Shown here piece by piece: positions 1 to 4,898 of a stretch of DNA of 5,027 bases; the first letter of the stretch is position 1; the number at the start of each line of letters is the position of its first letter. Made by a program: the position numbers and the translations under genes. The stretch spans positions 1 to 5,027 of the forward strand of contig JBOGZI010000018.1 of the NCBI GenBank assembly GCA_050697275.1, given 5' to 3'. The notes below the pieces were generated by a model. It was not told the DNA's origin and ran no database searches. It saw only the letters and a program-made list of their open reading frames with translations. The DNA comes from JBOGZI01 sp050697275. GTDB lineage: Bacteria > Actinomycetota > Thermoleophilia > Solirubrobacterales > 70-9.

Positions 1-232
1 CTGCTACGTCGCGGCCGACCGCTACGACGGCATGATCTCGACCCGCAGCTGCCGCTCGGTGGACGCGGCGGCCGGTCAGCTGATCGCGCGCGAGGCCGGA
101 GCGGAGGTGGAGTTCGCCGGCCACCCCCTGGACCGAGCGCCGCTCGACCTCTCCTCCCGCTACAACGTCGCCGCGGCCCGGACCGCGGGCGACCTCCGCA
201 CCCTGCGCGAGGCCCAGGACCGGATCCCGTGA
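1..232 (+). CDS. Inositol monophosphatase family protein, C-terminal fragment (5' end outside window)
   Basis: The last 76 codons of a gene that begins upstream of the window, read in the frame starting at base 2 and ending at TGA 230-232. The visible part has the C-terminal pattern of the inositol monophosphatase / FBPase-like superfamily: a segment reading CYVAADRYDG, then SVDAAAGQLIAREAG. This corresponds to the family's 'WDxAAGxLLVxEAGG' motif, whose Asp (codon 62-64 here) is a metal ligand in known members. The usual Trp before that Asp is Val here. Known members are Mg-dependent, soluble phosphatases acting on inositol phosphate, fructose 1,6-bisphosphate, PAP or histidinol phosphate; the fragment does not say which. 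The ATG at 32 is internal to the domain and is not the start. The stop overlaps the next gene's GTG start by 4 bases, so the two are probably co-translated. The family call is fairly sure; the substrate is unknown. Confidence 0.8.
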   Translation, partial: CYVAADRYDGMISTRSCRSVDAAAGQLIAREAGAEVEFAGHPLDRAPLDLSSRYNVAAARTAGDLRTLREAQDRIP

Positions 233-1320
233 CCGACGGGGACGGCCAGGCGACGGTGATCGACTGGGGCCTGGCGGAGCGCATCGCACTCGCTCTGGCG
301 GCCGGGGGGCCGGCCTGGGAGGGAAGCGAGGAGGAGCTGCGGGCGGAGTCCGACCGGGCCGCGCGGCTGGTTCGCCGCTACACGGGGCTGAGGCCGAAGA
401 GCCGCCTGCCGACGGCGGAGCTCGTCGGTCGCGCCGAGTGGGCGCGGGCCAACCTCGAGTCTTTTCGCGGCGTCTCGGCCGGGGTCGAGGAGCAGCTCGG
501 CGAGCGGATGCGAAGCTCGGGGCGGGGCGGCGGGGTCTCGCGAACCCTGGCTGCCGCGGCGACCGGGGCCGAGGTCGGGCTGGCGCTGGGCTACCTCGCG
601 CAGCGGGTGGTCGGCCAGTATGACGTCGCGCTGCTCGGCCCCGCCCGGGCGCCGAGGCTGCTGTTCGTGGCGCCCAACCTCTCGGCGGCCCGCGAGCGCC
701 TCGAGGTCGATCGCGACCTGTTCGTGACCTGGATCGGCCTGCACGAGACGACGCACGCGGTGCATTTCGCCGCGGTTCCCTGGCTCCGCGACCACATCGG
801 CTCGCTCGTCGCCGAGCTGTTCGAGAAGGCGGCGCTGGAGGTGAAGCCCGGCGAGCTGCTCGGGAGGCTGGTGCGGATGAGCCCGCGGGAGCTGCTGCGG
901 TCCGCCACCAGCGGGGAGCTCGCCTCGCTGCTCTGGACCGAGCCGCAGCGCCAGCTCGTCGACCGGCTGATGGCCGCGATGACCCTGGTGGAGGGGTACG
1001 CCGAGCACGTCATGGACGCGGTCGGGGACCGGCTCGACCCCGGCTACGCGGAGCTGCGGCGCGCCTTGGACCGCGACCGGGAGCGGCGCGGGCTGCTCGA
1101 CTCGATCGTCTCCAAGCTGCTCGGGCTGGAGATGAAGCTGGCCCAGTACCGGCGGGGCAAGGCGTTCGCCGACGAGGTCGTCTCGCGCGCCGGGATCAGG
1201 ACGCTGAACCGGGCCTGGAGCGGCCCGGAGGCGCTGCCCGGCGCCGAGGAGCTCGACTCGCCCGCCGAGTGGATCGAGCGCGTCGGGCCCCGCCATCGCC
1301 GCTTCGCGTTCTTCCGGTAG
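229..1320 (+). CDS. Zincin_2 (DUF2342) family putative zinc-dependent metalloprotease
   Basis: A 363-residue protein. The N-terminus (VIDWGLAERIA, residues 10-20) resembles the conserved opening of the DUF2342/Zincin_2 family. The centre carries an HExxH zinc motif, H172-E-T-T-H176, in the context GLHETTHAVHF. Further on is the conserved-looking EGYAEHVMD segment (residues 255-263), whose acidic or histidine residues are candidates for the third zinc ligand. I see no signal peptide or membrane segment, so it is probably cytoplasmic. Family members are annotated as zinc metalloproteases or 'coenzyme F420 biosynthesis-associated' proteins; to my knowledge their substrate is unknown, and no F420 gene is visible here. 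The start is GTG 229, overlapping the upstream stop as GTGA. No good ribosome-binding site precedes it, consistent with translational coupling. In many Actinobacteria this family sits beside tilS, hpt and ftsH; here it is followed by an unrelated transcription unit. The large minus-strand reading frame over it (160-1296) is a GC-rich shadow. Confidence 0.85.
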   Translation: MTDGDGQATVIDWGLAERIALALAAGGPAWEGSEEELRAESDRAARLVRRYTGLRPKSRLPTAELVGRAEWARANLESFRGVSAGVEEQLGERMRSSGRGGGVSRTLAAAATGAEVGLALGYLAQRVVGQYDVALLGPARAPRLLFVAPNLSAARERLEVDRDLFVTWIGLHETTHAVHFAAVPWLRDHIGSLVAELFEKAALEVKPGELLGRLVRMSPRELLRSATSGELASLLWTEPQRQLVDRLMAAMTLVEGYAEHVMDAVGDRLDPGYAELRRALDRDRERRGLLDSIVSKLLGLEMKLAQYRRGKAFADEVVSRAGIRTLNRAWSGPEALPGAEELDSPAEWIERVGPRHRRFAFFR

Positions 1321-1358
1321 AGCCCGCGGGTAAAGCCGTAACTCCCGGCCCGGTGTGG

Positions 1359-1388
1359 TTTACACAAACGTACGTTCGGTGATACGCT
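1359..1388 (+). promoter_or_regulatory. Predicted sigma-70-type promoter of the 1445-1828 gene
   Basis: A -35-like TTTACA (1359-1364; one mismatch to TTGACA) and a -10-like TACGCT (1383-1388; TAnnnT) are separated by 18 bases. TG at 1380-1381 lies one base before the -10, giving an extended -10 form. Transcription would start near 1395. The leader that follows (about 1391-1425) is strikingly A-rich against the GC-rich surroundings, as is common for 5' untranslated regions in such genomes. The match is by eye only, but it is the best promoter-like sequence in the window. Confidence 0.6.
1365..1378. promoter_or_regulatory. LexA (SOS)-box-like palindrome in the promoter spacer
   Basis: CAAACGTACGTTCG lies between the -35 and -10 elements. 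Against the core CGAAC-N4-GTTCG shared by Gram-positive and mycobacterial LexA sites it has one mismatch (A for G at 1366), and its central GTAC fits the RNRY of the Bacillus consensus. The inner AACGTACGTT (1367-1376) is a perfect 10-bp palindrome. The position is ideal for a repressor that blocks RNA polymerase. Some TetR-family operators have similar ACGTACGT-type centres, so a different repressor is a real alternative. GTTT-ACAC-AAAC (1358-1369) adds further symmetry on the left. Confidence 0.4.
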
Positions 1389-1394
1389 CCGAAC
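1374..1394. promoter_or_regulatory. Inverted repeat GTTCGG-N9-CCGAAC bracketing the -10 element
   Basis: Perfect 6-base arms at 1374-1379 and 1389-1394 are separated by 9 bases that contain the predicted -10 hexamer. The left arm shares GTTCG with the LexA-like palindrome. It could be a second operator half-site arrangement that overlaps the start of transcription. Chance is possible, since the arms are short. Confidence 0.3.
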
Positions 1395-1425
1395 AAGATT
1401 AGAACTAATAAGAGCAAAAGCAACC

Positions 1426-1441
1426 GGAAGGGTTGAGAAAG
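1426..1441 (+). promoter_or_regulatory. Ribosome-binding region that decides the start at ATG 1445
   Basis: A purine-rich run begins with GGAAGGG (1426-1432) and continues to GAGAAAG (1435-1441). An in-frame TTG at 1433 touches GGAAGGG directly, leaving no spacing for initiation, so the ATG at 1445 is the better start. The strong element lies 12 bases before this ATG, which is slightly long; GAGAAAG is nearer but weaker. Confidence 0.45.
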
Positions 1442-1444
1442 CAG

Positions 1445-1828
1445 ATGCCCCAGTTCCGCAACAGCAAGAAGCAGACCGCCCAGGAGGAACAGCAGAACGG
1501 CGCCACCACCGCCCGCAAGCCCTCCGAGCAGGCCCTGGAGGTGGTCGACGTCACCTTCGGCGCCGTCCCTCGCGTCGCCGAGATCGTCCGCGAGGCGGTC
1601 GCCAAGCTGCGCGACCCGAACACGCGCAACCAGGAGCTCGAGGCGCTGCAGCGCCGGGTCAACACCCTGCGCGACCCGCAGACCCGCGACACCGAGCTCG
1701 AGGCTCTCCGCAAGCGCCTCACCGCCGAGATCGAGAAGGCGAAGGCCGAGGGGCCGCCGCGTCGTCGCAAGGCGACCGAGCAGTTCGTCGAGCAGACGAG
1801 GAAGGCGCGCCAGCGCGTCGGCGTCTGA
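1445..1828 (+). CDS. Small charged helical (coiled-coil-like) protein of unknown function with an internal 20-residue repeat
   Basis: A 127-residue protein that I do not recognise. Residues 1-28 are polar, Gln/Lys-rich and probably disordered. Residues 29-54 (EQALEVVDVTFGAVPRVAEI and onward) look like an amphipathic helix. Residues 55-74 and 75-94 are two tandem copies of the pattern LRDPxTRxxELEALxxR. Residues 94-101 are Glu/Lys-rich, and the end (about 104-127) is strongly basic with a PPRRRK stretch. There is no signal peptide, membrane segment or cysteine. The helix-plus-basic-tail layout loosely recalls heparin-binding haemagglutinin (HBHA)-like or phasin-like proteins; that is a similarity of style only. 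Other possibilities are a nucleoid-associated or scaffolding protein. It is a single-gene unit with its own promoter, a possible LexA-type operator and a strong terminator. ATG 1445 is preferred over TTG 1433, which would add four residues (MRKQ). Base composition and codon use match neighbouring plus-strand genes, so the frame looks real. Confidence 0.75.
   Translation: MPQFRNSKKQTAQEEQQNGATTARKPSEQALEVVDVTFGAVPRVAEIVREAVAKLRDPNTRNQELEALQRRVNTLRDPQTRDTELEALRKRLTAEIEKAKAEGPPRRRKATEQFVEQTRKARQRVGV
1607..1726 (+). repeat. Two-copy 60-bp in-frame tandem repeat inside the coiled-coil-like gene
   Basis: Units 1607-1666 and 1667-1726 encode LRDPNTRNQELEALQRR and LRDPQTRDTELEALRKR, each followed by three residues. 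By hand the DNA of the two units agrees at about 70% of positions. The first 12 bases (CTGCGCGACCCG) and the GAGCTCGAGGC core are identical, so this is an old duplication rather than a fresh one. Each unit has a DP helix break or cap followed by a Leu/Glu/Arg helix. Confidence 0.7.
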
Positions 1829-1836
1829 CGCTTAGC

Positions 1837-1913
1837 CCGGGCCGCCGTGGAGAGGCGGCGAGCCCGGAGGAGTCCCCTCACCCAGTGAGTGGGAGAAGCA
1901 GCACCTCTCCTCC
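1837..1913 (+). other. Foldable 3' region between the small gene and its terminator (3' UTR or small RNA candidate)
   Basis: Two stem structures can be drawn by hand. The first pairs CCGGG (1837-1841) with CCCGG (1863-1867) and CCGCC (1842-1846) with GGCGG (1854-1858), with a 7-base loop and a 4-base bulge. The second pairs GGAGGAG (1866-1872) with CTCCTCC (1907-1913). It encloses an inner hairpin, TCCC-CTCA (1873-1880) with TGAG-T-GGGA (1886-1894), around the loop CCCAG. The two share bases 1866-1867, so they abut or compete. Together with the terminator just after, this could be a structured 3' UTR or a processed or independent small RNA. It matches no RNA family that I recognise; an AGCAGC stretch at 1896-1902 is not enough for an SRP RNA. 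High GC makes chance pairing easy. Confidence 0.4.
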
Positions 1914-1916
1914 CTC

Positions 1917-1945
1917 GAAAACCGGGCCCACGCGGCCCGGTTTTC
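1917..1945. terminator. Strong intrinsic terminator, symmetrical
   Basis: A perfect 12-bp stem, GAAAACCGGGCC (1917-1928) with GGCCCGGTTTTC (1934-1945), surrounds the 5-base loop CACGC. The A run on one side and T run on the other mean it could work in both directions. On the plus strand it ends the small-gene transcript. It also isolates the downstream ATPase gene from upstream transcription. Confidence 0.88.
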
Positions 1946-1988
1946 ACGTCCGGGGGGCGGAGGAGCCTCGTCTGCGAACATTTACCCC

Positions 1989-3140
1989 ATGCCGACCAAG
2001 GAACAGGTCACCGAGAAGCTCGCGAGCGTGATCGACCCCGAGCTGCGGCGCTCGATCGTCGAGCTCGGCATGGTTCGCTCGATCGAGATCGCCGGCGACG
2101 GCCGCGTCGAGGTCGTGGTCTCCCTGACCACGCCCGGCTGCCCGATTCGCTCCCACTTCCAGCAGGCGGTGGCCCAGAACGTCTCGGAGCTCGAGGGCGT
2201 CAGCGCCGTGGAGGTCGGCTTCGACGTCCTTTCCGACGGCGAGAAGTCCGACCTCCAGCAGAAGCTCGGCCGGCGCAAACTTCCCGAGGGCGCCCTCGCG
2301 CAGGTGAAGAACGTGATCTGCGTCGCCTCCGGCAAGGGCGGGGTCGGTAAGTCGACGATGACCGCCAACCTGGCCGCGGCGCTGGTCGCCGAGGGCCACA
2401 CCGCCGGGGCGCTCGACTGCGACGTCTACGGCTACTCGATCCCGCGCATGCTCGGCGTCAACCGCAAGCCGGAGGTCTCGCCGGAGCGGAAGATCATCCC
2501 CAATCTCTCGCCGGCCGGGCCGAAGGTGATGTCGATCGGCTTTTTCGTCGAGGAGAACGCCGCGGTCGTCTGGCGGGGCCCGATGCTCCACAAGGCGATC
2601 CAGCAGTTCCTCGAGGACGTCGCCTGGGACGAGCTCGACTACCTGCTCCTCGACCTGCCCCCCGGCACCGGTGACGTCTCGATGACCCTCGCCCAGCTCC
2701 TGCCCCAGGCGAAGATCCTGATCGTCACCACCCCGCAGCCGGCCGCCCAGAGCGTCGCCAGCCGCGCGGCCGAGATGGCCGGCAAGGTCGACCTCGAGCT
2801 GATGGGCGTGATCGAGAACATGTCGGCCTTCACGGGCCCCGACGGGGAACGGGTCGCGATCTTCGGCGAGGGCGGGGGTCAGCTGCTCGCCGACGAGCTC
2901 GACGTGCCCCTGCTCGCCAAGGTGCCGCTCTCGGGCGCGCTGCGCGAGCACTCCGATGAGGGGACGCCCCTGGTGATCGCCGAGCCGGACTCCCCCGCCT
3001 CGCAGATGATTCGTGAGGCCGCGCGCGGCATAGTCGCCGCCACCCCGATGGAGCTGCCCGTGATGCAGGCTGCGGCTCCCGCGGCGGCGCCGGCGGGCAA
3101 CGGCGGCGTCAGCGGGACCGAGCTTCCTGTCGTGCGGTAG
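1989..3140 (+). CDS. mrp: Mrp/ApbC/NBP35-family P-loop ATPase, iron-sulfur cluster carrier
   Basis: 383 residues. Residues 1 to about 90 form a MIP18/DUF59 domain with the conserved TTPGCP motif (C51). The rest is a deviant-Walker P-loop ATPase of the MinD/Mrp class: GKGGVGKS at 115-122, the DCDVYG switch at 143-148 and LLLDLPPGTGD with D222. VIENMS is at 274-279. Known relatives bind ATP and carry or assemble Fe-S clusters in the cytoplasm. The CxxC cluster-binding motif that normally follows VIENMS is absent: the protein reads AFTGPDGE (280-287). Its only cysteines are C51, C111 and C144. I recall other actinobacterial Mrp proteins also lacking it, so this may be lineage-typical. Residues from about 350 form an Ala/Pro/Gly-rich tail. 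The MPTKEQVTEKL opening is typical, so ATG 1989 is chosen although the only GGAGGAG (1959-1965) is 23 bases away. The 3' end overlaps the opposing gene by 32 bases. Confidence 0.93.
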   Translation: MPTKEQVTEKLASVIDPELRRSIVELGMVRSIEIAGDGRVEVVVSLTTPGCPIRSHFQQAVAQNVSELEGVSAVEVGFDVLSDGEKSDLQQKLGRRKLPEGALAQVKNVICVASGKGGVGKSTMTANLAAALVAEGHTAGALDCDVYGYSIPRMLGVNRKPEVSPERKIIPNLSPAGPKVMSIGFFVEENAAVVWRGPMLHKAIQQFLEDVAWDELDYLLLDLPPGTGDVSMTLAQLLPQAKILIVTTPQPAAQSVASRAAEMAGKVDLELMGVIENMSAFTGPDGERVAIFGEGGGQLLADELDVPLLAKVPLSGALREHSDEGTPLVIAEPDSPASQMIREAARGIVAATPMELPVMQAAAPAAAPAGNGGVSGTELPVVR

Positions 3141-4842
3141 ATCTCCTCCGACGCCCCTGAGGCTGCGGGGCGATCGCGGCGAAGAGGATCCCGGTGAACC
3201 AGGGGATATACAGGTAGAACCAGTACTCGAGCGAGAGCTGAACGGCGATGATGACCGCGGTCGACAGCGCGGCCACCTGCACGAGCGAGCGGCGTCGCGG
3301 TACGAGCAGGAGGCTCGCGCCGAAGATGACCACCCCGAGCATCCACAGGATCTGCAGGGGCTGAAGGGCCTGGACCTGTCCCCAGATCGAGAACGGCGCC
3401 TCTCGTCCGAGCTGGGTGTCGATGGTGCGATCCCAAGTCGTCGCGAGGCCTGGATCTACCGCTGGATAGATGTAGAGGACCGCGAGGACCCCGACCAGCA
3501 CGGTGGCGAAGTAGGCCAGCCGCACGGCGAGCCGCTGCGACAAGCGGAGCTTCGGTAGCCATCCTCCGATTCGATCGCGGGTTTTGACTCTGAGCCGCCC
3601 CCAGAGCCCCTCGTAGCCAGCGGCGAACAGTGGCACCAGGGCCAAGGGCACGAACTTCACCGCCGCGGCCATGGCGAGGAAGAGTGCCCGCCAGCCCAGT
3701 GAGCTGAACCCGACGAGCGCCCAGATCAGCAGCGCAGCGAGCAGCGCATCGTTGGTATTGGACTGGAGGGCGAAGTCGGTCCAGGGATAAGCCACCCAGG
3801 CGAAGGCCATTGTCACCCCCAGCCTCCCTCCGGACTGTCGGGGACGCAGGCGGGGACCGAGCACGAGCAGTCCGACGATCGCCGCCAGGTCGAAGAAGAT
3901 CGCCGCCGCATGCGCCGCCGGCACCTGGCCCCACCCACCGTCCCAGGAGAAGATCAACTCGAAGGGCACATAGAGGAGGTAGTTGAGTGGCCCGTAGGTA
4001 TCACCGCGCGGATTGTCTTCCGGGAACGCACCCTCGCCGTAGAGGGGTTCGCCGTGAGCGATCCGATCCGCCCCGATCACGCCGGCATAGCCCACGTCGA
4101 TCACGCCCGAGTCGGCGATGTTGAGGGCGACCCGAGCGCCGAAGAGGATGATGACGGCCGCCAGCAGCACCTTGACCGGGGCCGATGGGCGCAGGCCAAT
4201 TCCCTCCCGCTTGAATCCGATCCAGAGCATCCGTGCAAGCAGGTAGACGAGCGGGGGATAGACGAGCGGCGCGGAGACACCGATCTCGGCCTCGCTGAAG
4301 GCGATGAATGACAGCCCGAAGGAGAGAAGCACGAGAAGGTCGAGGTGCGCCATCCGCCGCCAGTTGCGGAAGTCGAAGAGCCCGAAGAAGAAGACAAGGG
4401 CGAGGGGGATCCAGACGTAAGGGGCATTGAGGAGATGGCCGAACTGCCCGTCATATCCGCGCGCCATCGGCCAGGCGATCTGCGCATCGCCCGTCCAGGC
4501 ATCGGTGACCTCCCCGCTGTCGCCGTCGACGAAGACGAGCGCCTCGTGCTTGCCGGCGACGATGTAGAGGATCTCCCATTGCCCGGGTGTCACCTTCGGG
4601 ATCGCATCGGCGCCGCCGCGTTGCTCTCGGAGACGCTCGATCTGCGGGTTCTCGTTCGCGGCGTTGATCGCATCGCTCGCGCTGACGCTGAAGTCCGACG
4701 GCGTCGCGGGCAGGACCGAGGGAACCGTTACGACAGGCGGGTAGTAGCCCGGCGTGCGTTCCTGCGCCCGGGCGGGTGACGCTGAAACGAGAATGCTGGC
4801 GGCCAGCGCAAGCGCCGGCAGAACCACGGGTACCCGTTTCAA
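3109..4842 (-). CDS. Polytopic membrane protein: signal peptide, PepSY-like segment, GT87/DUF2029-like glycosyltransferase region
   Basis: 577 residues. Residues 1-26 are a clear signal peptide (MKR, hydrophobic core, ARA|QE). Residues about 66-115 resemble a PepSY domain, with W89 and VFVDGDSGEV (103-112). From 141 onward there are about 12 hydrophobic segments. The motifs DVGYAG (249-254), AHGEPLY (262-268), YGPLNYLLYVP (283-293), QSNTND (360-365) and AAAVKFVP (392-399) fit the GT-C/GT87 pattern 'D..Y..A..HGxxLY', 'Y-P-L', 'QvN', 'aaxxKxxP'. Such enzymes move sugars, often mannose or arabinose, from polyprenyl-phosphate donors outside the membrane; the substrate is unknown here. D244 and D249 are candidate catalytic acids. 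The start is TTG 4842, supported by AGGGG five bases upstream and by the signal peptide. The basic C-terminus (RRRR, 564-567) overlaps the convergent ATPase gene. Codons such as AGA, AAA, CTA, ATT and GGA, scarce in its neighbours, appear here. The surface-protein gene 56 bases upstream may share its transcript. Confidence 0.82.
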   Translation of the reverse strand: MKRVPVVLPALALAASILVSASPARAQERTPGYYPPVVTVPSVLPATPSDFSVSASDAINAANENPQIERLREQRGGADAIPKVTPGQWEILYIVAGKHEALVFVDGDSGEVTDAWTGDAQIAWPMARGYDGQFGHLLNAPYVWIPLALVFFFGLFDFRNWRRMAHLDLLVLLSFGLSFIAFSEAEIGVSAPLVYPPLVYLLARMLWIGFKREGIGLRPSAPVKVLLAAVIILFGARVALNIADSGVIDVGYAGVIGADRIAHGEPLYGEGAFPEDNPRGDTYGPLNYLLYVPFELIFSWDGGWGQVPAAHAAAIFFDLAAIVGLLVLGPRLRPRQSGGRLGVTMAFAWVAYPWTDFALQSNTNDALLAALLIWALVGFSSLGWRALFLAMAAAVKFVPLALVPLFAAGYEGLWGRLRVKTRDRIGGWLPKLRLSQRLAVRLAYFATVLVGVLAVLYIYPAVDPGLATTWDRTIDTQLGREAPFSIWGQVQALQPLQILWMLGVVIFGASLLLVPRRRSLVQVAALSTAVIIAVQLSLEYWFYLYIPWFTGILFAAIAPQPQGRRRRSTARQEARSR

Positions 4843-4847
4843 AAGGG

Positions 4848-4852
4848 CCCCT
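4848..4852 (-). promoter_or_regulatory. Shine-Dalgarno supporting the TTG start at 4842
   Basis: On the minus strand AGGGG stands five bases before TTG 4842-4840. It supports this non-ATG start, which in turn gives a complete signal peptide beginning MKR. No other usable start nearby would keep the signal peptide intact. Confidence 0.55.
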
Positions 4853-4898
4853 GCGTGAAGCCGATCCCGGTTATGCCGCTGAGGCTACAGCCGTGGAA

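Noticed and set aside
160..1296. 378-codon minus-strand open frame opposite the Zincin_2 gene
   Set aside because: Arg/Pro/Leu/Gly-rich with no domain pattern; a shadow caused by high GC. The plus frame has HExxH and family motifs.
1323..1330. CCCGCGGG palindrome just after the Zincin_2 stop as a terminator
   Set aside because: It has no loop and no T run after it; such GC palindromes are expected by chance here.
1433..1435. TTG as the start of the small coiled-coil-like protein
   Set aside because: It touches the purine-rich ribosome-binding run with no spacing; ATG 1445 four codons later is better placed.
1829..1945. SRP (4.5S-like) RNA suggested by GGGAGAAGCAGC
   Set aside because: The paired 5' CAGG side and GNAR tetraloop of SRP helix 8 are absent, and the overall fold does not match.
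1405..1947. 180-codon minus-strand frame over the small coiled-coil-like gene
   Set aside because: Ser/Arg-rich shadow; the plus strand has promoter, repeat structure and terminator in order.
1944..2951. 335-codon minus-strand open frame opposite mrp
   Set aside because: Arg/Asp/His-rich composition typical of antisense to a GC-rich gene; the plus frame is an unmistakable Mrp ATPase.
2879..3934. 351-codon minus-strand frame overlapping both mrp and the membrane-protein gene
   Set aside because: Low-complexity shadow in another frame of the real 3109-4842 gene.
3910..4779. Plus-strand open frames at 3910-4311 and 4345-4779
   Set aside because: Acidic shadow translations antisense to the membrane-protein gene, with no motif or start signal.
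4826..4837. Perfect 12-bp palindrome ACGGGTACCCGT just inside the membrane-protein start
   Set aside because: It lies in codons 2-6 of the gene and has no partner site or promoter next to it; probably chance, though an operator cannot be excluded.
4871..4893. GCTG/CAGC short hairpin between the two minus-strand genes as a terminator
   Set aside because: The stem is only about 4 bp and has no T run.
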